In this document: positions 1 to 9,263 of the stretch, in pieces | How the letters are laid out: each line of letters opens with the position of its first letter | How positions within the stretch are numbered: the first letter of the stretch is position 1 | NCBI RefSeq assembly: GCF_000697965.2 | Contig: NZ_CP015880.1 | Coordinates: 1,984,001-2,048,000, forward strand | Length of the DNA stretch: 64,000 nt | Direction: 5' to 3' | From: Ensifer adhaerens | GTDB lineage: Bacteria > Pseudomonadota > Alphaproteobacteria > Rhizobiales > Rhizobiaceae | Notes under the pieces: model-generated | The model's input: the letters and a program-made list of their open reading frames with translations, nothing else | Told to the model about the DNA's origin: nothing | The model's database searches: none | Made by a program: the position numbers and the translations under genes

Positions 1-266
1 CCGCCGTCTTCCGCGCCGGTCTTGCCTCCTACACCAAGATCTTCGCCGACACCTATGCGGCCGACAATGTGCGCATGAACAACGTTTTGCCCGGCTGGAT
101 CGACAGCCTGCCGGCGACCGAAGAGCGCCGCGATGCCGTGCCGATGAAGCGCTACGGCACCAGCGCCGAGATCGCCGCCACCGTCGCCTTCCTCGCCTCT
201 GATGGTGCCGCCTACATCACCGGCCAGAACCTGAAGGTGGATGGCGGCCTGACGCGTTCGGTCTGA
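1..266 (+). CDS. Short-chain dehydrogenase/reductase, C-terminal part (cut by left edge)
   Basis: This is the last ~87 codons of a classical SDR oxidoreductase; the first complete codon begins at base 3 and the 5' part lies outside the window. The visible part contains the post-catalytic segment NNVLPGWID, matching the conserved N-x-[VI]-x-PG turn that follows the SDR active-site helix. It ends with FLASDGAAYITGQ and VDGG, the usual SDR C-terminal signature near the nicotinamide pocket. The cofactor-binding glycine motif and the YxxxK site are not visible. Substrate cannot be inferred. It stops 70 bp before the 3' end of a convergent histidine kinase gene. Confidence 0.9.
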   Translation, partial: AVFRAGLASYTKIFADTYAADNVRMNNVLPGWIDSLPATEERRDAVPMKRYGTSAEIAATVAFLASDGAAYITGQNLKVDGGLTRSV

Positions 267-336
267 ACGCGAGCCACCCCTGTTACTCCCGTCGCGCGCC
301 TCCCAGGGGCGCGCGCCAGCCATTGTCGCACCCCGT

Positions 337-1539
337 TCAGGCCGTCACGGCCGGCGCGGCGTTGATGGCAGCATCGGCAAGCCGATCGGCGGCGGGTGCC
401 CTCAACGGCATGGTCAGGGTCACGCGGAAATGGGCCGGGGAGACCGGTCCGGCGATGAGCGAACCGCCCTCGGGGAAGCGCGCCTTGACACGCTCTTCGA
501 CATTCGCAAGCCCCACACCGAGCCCGGATCGATTGACCATCGGCAGGACTTCGCCGGCATCGGACACGTTGTCGACCGAAAGCTGCAGCCGGTCCTCCTC
601 CTGCGACGCGCTGATCGTGATCTTCAGATCGCCGGACGAGCGCCCGAGCCCATGCTTCACGGCATTCTCGACGAGCGGCTGCAGGATCAGGCTCGGCACC
701 AGCGCCGTTCTCAGCTCCTGCGGAATGTCGAGCGTGACGCTGATGCGATCGGAGAACCGCTCTTTCTCGATCGCCAGATATTCCGATTGCAGCGCCAGCT
801 CCTCCGAAAGCGCCAGATCCCGCAGAGGATCCATCTCCAGCGTCTTTCGCAGAAACGACGACAGCGAAAGCACCACGCGGCTCGCCTGAGAGGAGGCGCC
901 CTCCTCGATCAGACCGACGATCGAGTTCAGCGTGTTGAACAGGAAGTGCGGATTGATCTGGTAGTAGAGCGCCTGCATCTTCGCGGTCAGCGCCTCTTCG
1001 CGCGAGATCGCCAGCCGGCGCTCCTGCGCGCTGACCTTCAGATTGTACATGTAGGCGATGAAGAAGCAGGACCAGCCGAAGAACAGCGAGACGCCGTAAA
1101 ACAGCGTGTAGCAGAAGTTCTCGATTGTATAGTCGACACCGACTGCGGGCTTCACATAGGTGAACAGGTGATAGTCGATGGTGGTTGCAACCGTCGACGC
1201 CAGAATGGACAGGACGGCCGACACGAAAACCTGGGCTGCGATGTTCCGCGCGCGCATCATCGCCACGATGTGCGAAATCATCAGCGTGATCAGCACGCAA
1301 ACCAGCGACACGACGAGCTTGATCGGCGCGTAGTCGACCGGATTGACGCCCAGCACCACCCAGAGCCCGCCGGTCATGAAGAACTCGGCCGCCCAGAAGG
1401 AGAGCACGAGCTTGATCACGCGTGAGAAGAACGCCGCGGCGCTCGTGTCCGAATGGTCCATGTCGAAGGTTTTTCGGTAGAAACTTCCAAGCACCATTAT
1501 TCCGGCCACCATCCGCATTCGGTCATTCGCGTCGTTCAA
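337..1539 (-). CDS. LytS/YehU-type sensor histidine kinase
   Basis: Integral-membrane sensor kinase of the His_kinase (PF06580) family, expected to autophosphorylate and pass phosphate to a response regulator, commonly of the LytTR type. About four hydrophobic segments lie within residues ~42-165. They are followed by a short linker and the phospho-acceptor block YQINPHFLFNTLNSI (His ~198), then an HATPase_c domain with the N-box LVENAVKHGL and the glycine box SGLGVGLANV. No response regulator is adjacent in the window, so it looks orphaned here. The start at 1539 is a TTG. ATGs at codons 8, 10 and 27 are alternatives and none has a strong ribosome-binding site. Ligand is unknown. Confidence 0.9.
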   Translation of the reverse strand: MNDANDRMRMVAGIMVLGSFYRKTFDMDHSDTSAAAFFSRVIKLVLSFWAAEFFMTGGLWVVLGVNPVDYAPIKLVVSLVCVLITLMISHIVAMMRARNIAAQVFVSAVLSILASTVATTIDYHLFTYVKPAVGVDYTIENFCYTLFYGVSLFFGWSCFFIAYMYNLKVSAQERRLAISREEALTAKMQALYYQINPHFLFNTLNSIVGLIEEGASSQASRVVLSLSSFLRKTLEMDPLRDLALSEELALQSEYLAIEKERFSDRISVTLDIPQELRTALVPSLILQPLVENAVKHGLGRSSGDLKITISASQEEDRLQLSVDNVSDAGEVLPMVNRSGLGVGLANVEERVKARFPEGGSLIAGPVSPAHFRVTLTMPLRAPAADRLADAAINAAPAVTA

Positions 1540-1788
1540 TCTATTTGCCTCAATTAGCGAAAATCAACCAATGCAGGCAAATCAACCTTTGTACGCCACA
1601 GGAATAGAAGGCGCTGCGGGCGCGCTGAGGTTCCCCTGCGCGGCCACACAGACGCCAGCATAGTGGTCAAATCGGCCCCCTCAGTCGCTTGGCCGGGCCA
1701 CCCTCCGTGCGCATGTTCGTCGCTATCCCGTTGTCTTTCCTTGAGAAGCTCCTATTTCCCTGACGAAACCGCGAAAAAGGAGTTCCGC

Positions 1789-1932
1789 ATGAACCGAAAC
1801 GGCCTCTATCTCGTCATCGCCCTGCTTGCCGTCGCCGTCGTCGGCCTCGGCATCTATGTCTACCAGGAAGAGACGAAGCCGGGCGTCGAGATCAAGATCG
1901 GCCAGGACGGCGTTTCGGTTCAGGAAAACTAG
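1789..1932 (+). CDS. Small single-TM protein (47 aa)
   Basis: A 47-residue ORF with an excellent AAGGAG ribosome-binding site at 1777-1782, seven bases before the ATG. Residues ~5-26 form one hydrophobic membrane-spanning segment (LYLVIALLAVAVVGLGIYVY). They are followed by a short charged tail containing EETKPGVEIKIGQDGVSVQ, likely periplasmic. An upstream in-frame start exists but would lack the RBS and add implausible sequence. I do not recognise a named family, though the architecture resembles conserved small rhizobial membrane proteins. It stands alone between a histidine kinase and a GNAT gene. Function unknown. Confidence 0.75.
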   Translation: MNRNGLYLVIALLAVAVVGLGIYVYQEETKPGVEIKIGQDGVSVQEN

Positions 1933-2216
1933 GACGCAGGCAACAGGCGCGAACGACGAAGCGGGAACGGACCTCAACCGGCCGCCGCGTGAACGCGTTG
2001 CGCTACCAGAGCCGCCTGTTGACCATGGCAAAGGCCTGGCCCTATACCGAACCTGCTCGCCTGAACTGAGCAGAGGAATTGTCGATGCTGGAGCTTGTTC
2101 TCACCCACTGAGCGTCTCGATCGGTCGAGACGCGAAACCGCGCCACCGGCGAACGATATCCGTCGTTCGCGGTCGACAGCGCGCGACTGAAGGGTTTCAA
2201 GAACAGGTTTTTGACA

Positions 2217-2723
2217 ATGACCACCATCGACATACGCTCCGAACGAGCGACTGACATCGCAACCATCCGGCAGATCACCAAGGCCGCTTTTGCGCCGATG
2301 GCCTATAGCAGCCAGACGGAGGCCGAAATCATCGACGCGCTGCGCAACGCCGGCGCCTTGACGATCTCGCTGGTCGCCCTCGACCAGGGCGAAATCATCG
2401 GTCACGTCGCCTTCTCCCCGGTCACGATCGACGGGAAGGACAAGGGCTGGTTCGGTCTCGGCCCCGTCTCCGTCAGGCCCGACCACCAGAAGAGCGGCAC
2501 CGGCGGCAGGCTGATCCGCGAAGGCCTTGCGCGCCTTGCAAAGACCGGCGCCAAGGGCTGCGTCGTTCTCGGCGAGCCCGACTACTACAAACGCTTCGGC
2601 TTCGAGAACCACGCCGCCCTGCGCCTTGAAGGCGTTCCGGCCGAATACTTCATGGCAAAGGCGTTCGAAGGTCCGGTACCGTCAGGGCGCGTCAGCTTTC
2701 ACGCGGGCTTTGATGCAAGCTGA
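2217..2723 (+). CDS. GNAT family N-acetyltransferase (YhbS-like)
   Basis: A 168-aa GNAT acyltransferase expected to transfer an acetyl group from acetyl-CoA to an amine. Motif A, the acetyl-CoA pyrophosphate loop, is seen as LGPVSVRPDHQKSGTGGRLIREGL (the R/Q-x-x-G-x-G/A region) in the middle of the protein. The following strand VVLGEPDYYKRFGF is typical of the YhbS-like branch. The N-terminus IRSERATDIATIRQITKAAF is the usual GNAT beginning. ATG at 2217 is preferred over an in-frame TTG six bases upstream; the RBS is weak for both. Monocistronic, followed by a strong hairpin. Substrate unknown. Confidence 0.88.
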   Translation: MTTIDIRSERATDIATIRQITKAAFAPMAYSSQTEAEIIDALRNAGALTISLVALDQGEIIGHVAFSPVTIDGKDKGWFGLGPVSVRPDHQKSGTGGRLIREGLARLAKTGAKGCVVLGEPDYYKRFGFENHAALRLEGVPAEYFMAKAFEGPVPSGRVSFHAGFDAS

Positions 2724-2742
2724 TTGACCTGACGACATGCCT

Positions 2743-2774
2743 CGGAGCGCGATGTGGAAGCACATCGCGCTCCG
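2743..2774. repeat. Perfect 14-bp inverted repeat after the GNAT gene
   Basis: CGGAGCGCGATGTG at 2743-2756 and its exact reverse complement at 2761-2774 are separated by the four-base loop GAAG. It begins 19 bases after the GNAT stop codon. It would form a very stable RNA hairpin, but no T-run follows, so it may be a dispersed palindromic element acting as mRNA stabiliser or terminator rather than a textbook rho-independent terminator. Confidence 0.7.
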
Positions 2775-2969
2775 ATACTCGCCTGCTTCCTCGTCGCCGA
2801 GAAGGGACGCCTGTTCGGCGACGCCAGCGTCAGAACCGCGCCGGCGCTGGACGCATGAGCATCTTGATTTTGCATCCCGAATGACTGTCCATGACGACAA
2901 CCGTCGCGACTCGCTGCTGCCAGGCGATCACGAGAGACCGCGACATCCCGAAACGCCAAAGGTGCCGCG

Positions 2970-3386
2970 TTGCCTGCAAGCCTTTCCTTCACCGCCGCGC
3001 TGCTGCTTGTGGCCGCATCCGCCTCTGCGGCGATGGCAGGCGAGACGAGCACCGCGCCCTCGGGCACCTATTGCGGCCAGCTTTCCTCCGCCGGCGTGCT
3101 CTCGGACGCCGAGACGCATTTCGAAACCGCTGCCGATGGTACGGTCGTCGGCAAATACGTGTTTTCCGATCAGGGCCAGTCCGTCGACGGTGAACTCGCC
3201 GAAACCGGCGACGATGGCGACGGCAGCGATCTCACCCGAAGCTTCATGTGGCGCGACAAATACGGCTACGGCCAGCTGATCGTCACCTTCACGCCGGATT
3301 TCTCCGAATTCGACGGCAAGTGGAATGCCGGCGGATCCGAGTTCCTGCCGTGGAACGGCAGGCGGTGTCATCAGACGATCAGCTAG
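2970..3386 (+). CDS. Secreted hypothetical protein with signal peptide
   Basis: A 138-aa protein with a cleavable signal peptide (hydrophobic run about residues 4-20, Ala-rich cleavage region ASAAMAGE near residues 17-25). The mature part is about 115 residues. It contains two cysteines (TYCGQL and RRCHQT) that could form a disulfide in the periplasm, and acidic Gly/Asp-rich turns. The only in-frame start before a stop at 2892 is TTG at 2970, preceded by AAAGGT with six bases of spacing, so a TTG start is well supported. I do not recognise a domain. It converges on the LysR gene at 3425. Function unknown. Confidence 0.7.
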   Translation: MPASLSFTAALLLVAASASAAMAGETSTAPSGTYCGQLSSAGVLSDAETHFETAADGTVVGKYVFSDQGQSVDGELAETGDDGDGSDLTRSFMWRDKYGYGQLIVTFTPDFSEFDGKWNAGGSEFLPWNGRRCHQTIS

Positions 3387-3424
3387 AGCGCGCCAACAAA
3401 GCGAGCCCAAACCGCATCGCCGCC

Positions 3425-4327
3425 TCACGCCGCAATCACCCCCCGCATCAGCCCCTCCAGCCAGTCGGCAAACACCTTGAGCCGGCGCGACAGATGCTGG
3501 CGGTGCGGGTAGAGCAAAGCCATCGGCATCGGCGCGGCGACGTGATGCGGCATCACCTCGACCAGCCGGCCCTCTCGGATGTGATCGATCACGTCATAGG
3601 CCGGGATCTGGATCAGGCCGAGGCCGGCGAGGCAGCAGGCGATGCTGCCTTCGGCGCTGTTGACGCTGACCCGGCCGGCAACCGAAACCGTGCGCGCCTC
3701 GCCGTTCTCCACCCATTCCCAGTCCTCCACCCGGCCGCTCGAGGGTGAAGCGTAGTTGACCGCGACGTGGGCGCTGAGATCGTCGGGCGTCTCCGGCGTG
3801 CCGTGGCGCTCGAGATAGTCGGGGCTTGCGACATTGATCAGCCTGAGCGTGCCGAACGGCCGGGCAATCAGGCTCGAATCCTCGCGCGGTCCGACACGCA
3901 GTGCGCAGTCGACGCTTTCCTCGATCAGGTGCACCGCCCGGTCGGTCATGCCGAGATCGATGTCGATGCCGGGGTACCGCGCCAGGAACTCCGGCAGCGC
4001 CGGCGCCACGATCAGCCGGCCGATGCGGCTCGGCAGGTCGACCCGCAGCCGTCCGGTCGGGCCGGAGGTGTCGCGGCGAAACAGGTTCTCCGCCTCGTCC
4101 ATATCGGAAATCAGCCGCAGGCAGCGCTCGTAGAAGGCTGCCCCATCCTGCGTCGGCGCAACCTTGCGCGTGGTACGATGGAGAAGTCGCGTGCCGAGCC
4201 GTGTTTCGAGCGTCTGCACCGCCGCCGAAACCGAGGAGCGCGGCAGGCCCAGCGTGTCGGCCGCGCGGGTAAAACTCGCGCTTTCGACGACACGGGTGAA
4301 GATGCGGAAAAGCTCGATCCTGTCCAT
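3425..4327 (-). CDS. LysR family transcriptional regulator
   Basis: A 300-aa LTTR. The N-terminal winged helix-turn-helix (residues ~1-60) reads MDRIELFRIFTRVVESASFTRAAD followed by LGLPRSSVSAAVQTLE, closely matching the LysR HTH. The remainder is the two-lobed effector-binding domain (PGIDIDLGMTDR, VDCALRVG, LDDLSAH-type segments). The ATG at 4327 is chosen because the HTH starts there; a TTG 45 bases upstream would add an unrelated tail. It is divergent from the SDR gene at 4626, the classical arrangement in which a LysR regulator controls the neighbouring enzyme from a shared intergenic region. Effector unknown. Confidence 0.92.
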   Translation of the reverse strand: MDRIELFRIFTRVVESASFTRAADTLGLPRSSVSAAVQTLETRLGTRLLHRTTRKVAPTQDGAAFYERCLRLISDMDEAENLFRRDTSGPTGRLRVDLPSRIGRLIVAPALPEFLARYPGIDIDLGMTDRAVHLIEESVDCALRVGPREDSSLIARPFGTLRLINVASPDYLERHGTPETPDDLSAHVAVNYASPSSGRVEDWEWVENGEARTVSVAGRVSVNSAEGSIACCLAGLGLIQIPAYDVIDHIREGRLVEVMPHHVAAPMPMALLYPHRQHLSRRLKVFADWLEGLMRGVIAA

Positions 4328-4366
4328 GCCGGCGCGCGACGCCTCACTCCCATTGTTCGTAATTCC

Positions 4367-4381
4367 TGACAAGTCATGTCA
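4367..4381. promoter_or_regulatory. Candidate LysR operator (TGACA-N5-TGTCA)
   Basis: An inverted repeat TGACA at 4367-4371 and TGTCA at 4377-4381 with a five-base spacer contains the T-N11-A skeleton of LysR-type boxes. It sits 40 bases upstream of the LysR start and in the region shared with the divergent SDR gene. Assignment as an operator is inference from position and symmetry. Confidence 0.4.
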
Positions 4382-4625
4382 CGTTCGGGGACTTTATGCC
4401 AGCAGCGCCGACGATATTCTCCTGGTCGCGATGCCGGTCGCATCACCGACCGCTCACGTCGGCGGCGATAAGGCCCGCACCCTATGAAGCAAGAGACACG
4501 ACGTCCGCAACGAGCGGCGGTCGCACAGGCGGCCCGTACTGGAGAGCGGGGCGATCTCGGGCAAATGCGTAGCCCGGCCCGCCGAACGAAAGCATCCGCC
4601 ATCAGGCGCACAACAGGAGAAACCC

Positions 4626-5399
4626 ATGGCAGACCACAGCATCAACGGCAAAACCGCCCTCATCGCCGGCGGCGCGAAGAACCTCGGCGGCCTGCTCGCA
4701 CGCGATCTTGCCGCACACGGCGCCCGTGGCGTCGCGATCCATTACAACAGCGCGGCAACGAAGGCGGCAGCCGATGAAACCGTGGCGGCGATCAAGGCGA
4801 CCGGTGCCGCGGCCCACGCCTTCTCCGGCGATCTCACCAGCGCCGCCAATGTCGAAAAGCTCTTTGCCGACGCCAAGGCGGCGCTCGGCAGCATCGACAT
4901 CGCCGTCAACACCGTCGGCAAGGTGCTGAAAAAGCCCTTCGTCGAGATCACCGAAGCCGAATACGACGAGATGAGCGCGGTCAATTCGAAGTCCGCATTC
5001 TTCTTCCTGCGCGAGGCCGGCAGGCATGTCAGCGACAACGGCAAGGTCTGCACGCTGGTCACCTCGCTGCTCGGCGCCTTCACGCCCTTCTATGCGGCCT
5101 ATGCCGGCACCAAGGCGCCGGTGGAGCACTTCACCCGGGCAGCAGCCAAGGAGTTCGGCGCGCGCGGCATCTCCGTGACCGCGATTGGACCCGGCCCGAT
5201 GGATACGCCCTTCTTCTACCCGGCCGAAGGCGCCGACGCCGTCGCCTATCACAAAACCGCATCGGCCCTTTCGGCCTTCTCCAGGACCGGCCTCACCGAC
5301 ATCGAGGACATCGTCCCCTACATCCGCTTCCTCGTCTCCGACGGCTGGTGGATGACCGGCCAGACGATCCTGGTGAATGGCGGCTACACGACGAAGTAG
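4626..5399 (+). CDS. SDR family NAD(P)-dependent oxidoreductase
   Basis: A 257-aa classical SDR. The N-terminal Rossmann motif is ALIAGGAKNLGG (variant of TGxxxGxG, residues ~12-23). NTVG around residue 98 replaces the canonical NNAG. The active-site block has a serine (VTSLLG) followed by YAGTK, matching YxxxK. The C-terminus ends FLVSDGWWMTGQ and VNGGYTTK. An AGGAGA Shine-Dalgarno sits six bases before the ATG. The enzyme should catalyse reversible oxidoreduction of an alcohol/carbonyl substrate in the cytoplasm. Its probable control by the divergent LysR regulator is inferred from arrangement. Substrate unknown. Confidence 0.9.
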   Translation: MADHSINGKTALIAGGAKNLGGLLARDLAAHGARGVAIHYNSAATKAAADETVAAIKATGAAAHAFSGDLTSAANVEKLFADAKAALGSIDIAVNTVGKVLKKPFVEITEAEYDEMSAVNSKSAFFFLREAGRHVSDNGKVCTLVTSLLGAFTPFYAAYAGTKAPVEHFTRAAAKEFGARGISVTAIGPGPMDTPFFYPAEGADAVAYHKTASALSAFSRTGLTDIEDIVPYIRFLVSDGWWMTGQTILVNGGYTTK

Positions 5400-5437
5400 G
5401 CCGGAGGACCTGGCACCGGAGCGTCCGCCCAGCGTCT

Positions 5438-5485
5438 CTCTCCCCGCTTGGCGGGGAGAGATGTCCGGCAGGACAGTGAGGGGGC
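5438..5485. repeat. RIME-like palindromic intergenic element
   Basis: A first palindrome CTCTCCCCGC-N3-GCGGGGAGAG at 5438-5460 is followed by a second, TGTCC-GGCA-GGACA, at 5462-5475 and then GTGAGGGG. This two-hairpin layout (CTCCCCG stem, then GGCCGGCAGGCC-type stem, then ATGAGGGG) recurs at several other places in this window. It resembles the RIME class of Rhizobium intergenic mosaic elements. It fills most of the gap between the SDR and the channel gene. Confidence 0.65.
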
Positions 5486-5628
5486 AGCTTCGGCGCAGGG
5501 CAACCCTTGGTGAGCGGCGGCCCTGGCGCGGCCCAGTCCCCATCCCGCCCCACAAAATTCGATTGGAATTTTAGAACGTTATGTAATGTGATGGACAAGG
5601 CCGCAGGGCGGACAACCGATTTTGATGG

Positions 5629-7934
5629 ATGAATTTCATGCTGCGTTTCCACTTCTTCTGCCGCCATCTGCTGGCGGGCCTCGTTCTCGTCCTGACCCTC
5701 GCCCTGCCCGCACTCGCCGAGACGACGCCTCCGCCGGTCACCGTGATCCTTACACCCGGCCAGAGTGCTGCCGAGATCGAGGAGACCTTGCGCGCCGCCG
5801 CCAAGGCCGGCGGGTCGGTGACCGTCGAGTGGCGCGACGCTGCGGCGCAGGCCTCGGGCGAAACGACGACGCCCGCTGGCGCTGGCGTCGCGGCACCGGC
5901 GCCCGCGTCGGGGGGCGCGGCCACGCATCAGGCTGCACCCGCAACCACGACGCCTGAACCAACGTCCTCGCCCGATCAGCCGGACACGCTCGACACGCTT
6001 TCCGCTCGTTTTGTCAATGGCTTGCAGATGGGCGTTGCCGGTATGTCCGGCATCGCCGGGGTGATGGCTGACGTTGCGGCAGGCATCCGCGCCGAGGGCT
6101 GGTCGGTGGTTTCGGTAACAGCCGTGGCCCTGCTCGCCGTCGCAGCCGGCCTTGCCGCCGCCTTTGCCAGCCGGCTCCTCATCCACCGGCTGTTCGGCGC
6201 CTCGTTCGAAGTGGTCGATCTGCTCCACCGCATGCGCGCCTCGCTGATCCGGCTTGGCTTCGACATCGCCTATCTGGCGATCATCGCCGTGGCCGCGCAT
6301 GCCGTTGCCCGCCTGTTCCTGACGCCGGCCACTGCCTCTGCCGAACTCGCCCACGCCCTCATCACCATCGCCCTCGCCTCCGTGGTCTATGCAGTCGGCG
6401 CCCGCTTCCTGTTTGCGCCGACGCGGCCCGAGATCCGCCTGCTCGATATCGCCCACCCGCGCTTCCACGCCAACATGCTGACCGCCTATGGGGCGATCGG
6501 CGCCATCCTCGGCGCCAGCCTGCGCTTTGCCCACCAGCGCGGACTGGAGAATGCTGCAACCGATGGCTGGCTGTTGATCGGCGTGACCCTGTTGACGCTG
6601 TTGAAACTCTATTGGTTCATCGCCGGCGCCGGCGATATCCGCACGGTGTTTGCCGGTGAAAACCCAGGCCCGGTGCGCCGCGCCATCGCCTTCGGCGTGC
6701 CCGAATTCTATGCGGCAAGCGCCATCGTGCTCTGGCTGATGAGCGTCATCGTTGCCGGCAGCCCGAACAGCGCCGCCTGGAGCTTTGCCGGCGGCACGAC
6801 ACAGATCATCCTGCTCGCGCTTCCGATCCTTGCCTTCGGCATCCATTCGCTGGCGGGGGTGCCGCCGAGCGCCGGCGCACGCCGGCCTCCCACGCGCTGC
6901 ACGCGGCGATTTCGGGCAGCGTCCAGACGGCGCTTGCCGGCGCCATCTGGCTGATCGGCCTGCATCTGATTATCACGCTCTGGCGCCCGGTGCTCGTCCA
7001 GCATGATACGGCCGGTGCCATCGGCTGGATCGTCATCCTCGAGCGCATCAGCCTTGCGGTGGTCGCGAGCTGGGTGATCTGCAGTTTCCTCTGGAAGAGC
7101 TTCGAGGCCTTCGCGCCCACCGCCCGCCTCGCTTTGCCCGGCGACAGCGAGGACGATACGGTGGTCCACCAGCAAAGCCGGATTTCGACCATCCTGCCGC
7201 TCGTCCGCAACCTAATCTTCGGCGGTATCTTCGCCGTCACCAGCCTCGTCATCCTTTCCGCACTCGGCATCAATATTGCGCCGCTGATCGCCGGCTTCGG
7301 CGTGCTGGGCCTCGCCCTTTCCTTCGGCTCGCAGACGCTGGTGAAGGACGTCGTCTCCGGCATCTTCTTCATCGCCGACGATGCCTTCCGCGTCGGCGAA
7401 TATGTCGATACCGGCAAGCTCAAGGGCACGGTCGAGCGCATCTCGCTGCGCTCGCTCCGGCTGCGCCACCAGAACGGCCAGATCCACACGATCCCCTATG
7501 GCCAGCTTCAGGCGGTCACCAATTTCAGCCGCGACTGGAGCACGGTGAAGTTCGAGTTGAAATTCGAGCGCGATGCCGACCCCGAGAAAATCCGCAAGAC
7601 CATCAAGAAGGTCGGCCTTGCCATGCTGGAGGATCCCGAGATCGGCGGCGAATTCCTGGTGCCCTTGAAGATGCAAGGTATCCAGGACGTCACCGAAAAC
7701 TCGCTCGTCGTGCGCCTCAAGTTCACCGCCCGCCCCGGCAACCCCAGTATCCTGCAGCGCGAGTCGATGAAGCGCCTGCTGCCGGCGCTGCGCGAAGCCG
7801 GCCTCGACCTCGCCTCCAACGCCGTCACCGTGCGCTCCGGCGCTGCCGGTGCAGCCGAGGCGGAAGCGGCCGCCGCCAACCTGGCGCTGGCGAAAAAGCC
7901 GGCAGCGGCCGAAACGGCGGAGGCGGAGGGATAA
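5629..7934 (+). pseudogene. Large MscS-family mechanosensitive channel, interrupted by a frameshift
   Basis: Two ORFs in different frames (5629-~6860 and ~6860-7934) together encode one ~768-aa mechanosensitive channel of the YbiO-size class. The first part has a signal peptide (ends ALPALAE), an Ala/Pro-rich periplasmic linker and several membrane helices. The second part carries the MscS core: the pore-lining helix with FGVLGLALSFGSQTLVKDVVSG, then the beta-domain (VGEYVDTGKLKGTVERISLRSLRLR) and the C-terminal cytoplasmic domain. Reading switches at a GGGGG run at 6855-6859. Adding one G there restores an uninterrupted reading through ...LAGGAAERRRTPASHALH. This is either a sequencing error or a genuine inactivating or phase-variable frameshift. 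ATG 5638 is an alternative start. Confidence 0.85.
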
Positions 7935-8110
7935 GCAGGCAGTCGATGGCGACAGCGGCATGGACATGCCGTGTCCGCCAACGGCACGCGTCCTCCACCG
8001 ATCTCGGTCCGGCGACGAGGACACGCAATCATCCAGGTGCCGCGACGACCTTTGCGTGTATGGTGGGTCGCGCGGGCGCGGCAGCAGCGCCTTTCGATGG
8101 AGCGTCAGGA

Positions 8111-8242
8111 ATGGATAACGATCACCTCTGGTACTGTCTCGTCGGCACGAAGGACACCAACACCGGCATGGCCCGCTTCCTGCTGGCCGTCGGCGCATTC
8201 ATTGTGCTGTTCGGCGTCGTCTTCTGGATCCTCGGCCACTAG
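8111..8242 (+). CDS. Small single-TM protein (43 aa)
   Basis: A 43-residue ORF starting MDNDHLWYCLVGTKDTNTG, followed by a hydrophobic helix (MARFLLAVGAFIVLFGVVFWILGH) that runs to the C-terminus. GGAG at 8099-8102 lies eight bases before the ATG. A longer in-frame reading upstream has no RBS and looks non-coding. The protein is probably an inner-membrane micro-protein with a short cytoplasmic or periplasmic head. No family is recognised. It lies 176 bases after the channel gene and is probably transcribed independently. Confidence 0.6.
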   Translation: MDNDHLWYCLVGTKDTNTGMARFLLAVGAFIVLFGVVFWILGH

Positions 8243-8658
8243 AGCCGTTCGGCGGCCATCTCTTCAAATCGACATCGAAGGTCCAGAAGCCCGAGGAGAT
8301 GCGAAGCGCTCCTCACGCGTCCGAATTCACACGGCTGCGCCGCTTCACCCGCCCGTTGAACTTCTCGGTGGCCGGCCGCAACTCCGATCCGTCGTTCTCG
8401 CGCTACCGCTTCAACACGGCGTGTAGCTCCCCGGGGAAATCTCCGGCCTAGGACGGGCTGGAGCACACCGAAAAGCTGCATTCCTCCGCGATTTCCCGCT
8501 GTCCCCACGGGAACAATAGTCGGCCCCGCCCATTTGCTAGAACAGGTTCAACAAAAGGCCGGAAGGCCTTTGACCGGAAAGCACAGGGCTTCCGGATCGA
8601 TCACCGCCCGGCGCAACGAAGGATCAAGGCCAGGCAAGAAGGAAGTCGGAGCAACGCC
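8243..8658. other. Non-coding stretch, no gene supported
   Basis: This 416-base gap has no ORF with a plausible RBS and protein-like composition on either strand. It contains a short palindrome AAAGGCC-GGAA-GGCCTTT at 8555-8572 and otherwise no recognisable element. Confidence 0.5.
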
Positions 8659-8781
8659 ATGCGCATCATCCTGGTAGCCCTTGTCGCCTCAGTCATGAGC
8701 ATCCTGGTGTTCAAATATGCCGATCATTCGCTTGGCAACACGCAGATCGTTGCAACAGCCGAACAGCTGGCCGCCCTTTAA
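8659..8781 (+). CDS. Putative 40-aa membrane/secreted peptide
   Basis: A 40-codon ORF with ATG at 8659 and GGAG at 8648-8651, seven bases upstream. Residues 1-18 (MRIILVALVASVMSILVF) form a hydrophobic helix. They are followed by a polar tail KYADHSLGNTQIVATAEQL that ends LAAL. It is too short for homology inference, and the main support is the RBS plus a membrane-type sequence. Function unknown; it could be a spurious ORF. Confidence 0.45.
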   Translation: MRIILVALVASVMSILVFKYADHSLGNTQIVATAEQLAAL

Positions 8782-9263
8782 GAACCTCCCGCTGATCGCG
8801 CTGCCGGTAGCAGAACGATGCTCCGGCCCGGCGCGACACCTCTCCATTCTCCCCATCTCTGGCTGAAGACGGCACTCGCGCTCGAAGCGCCACCACAGGG
8901 ATTGCCTTTGTCCAGTTGGCGCGAAGGACATCGGTCGTGGCCCGCCGACCGTTACCGTTTCCATCCCAGGCGTCTCTGGCAGCTGCCCCGCAGGCGCAGC
9001 GACATAGCCCCGCCACCGATCGTGCCCTGCCCGCCCGTCCCCGCTCCGGCTGAGGGCGCAATTGGGAGCGCCCAATTTCGCAACCTCTAATAGACACCGA
9101 ACGATCGGAGAACGGTCCAAGCACGAAAGTGGTTTTCCCGTAGCCTCCTCCCCCAAATGGGGGAGGAACATTTCGTGAAACCACTCGACGCGTAAGCGCG
9201 CCTCTTGCTAACCGTTAAAGTTGTCTTACATAGGCATGAGCAACAATTTATACGATTGAATAA
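8782..9263. other. Intergenic region with one short palindrome
   Basis: No gene is supported in these 482 bases. CCTCCTCCCCC-AAAT-GGGGGAGG around 9147-9169 is a short hairpin reminiscent of the first half of the RIME-like elements found elsewhere. The segment just upstream of the next gene (9205-9263) is comparatively AT-rich and is a likely promoter location. Confidence 0.45.

Noticed and set aside
5293..6846. 517-codon open frame on the minus strand
   Set aside because: Runs antisense through the 3' end of the SDR gene and the MscS gene; low-complexity composition typical of GC-rich shadows.
8239..8508. Minus-strand 89-codon ORF
   Set aside because: No RBS, no domain, and composition like a shadow; region treated as non-coding.
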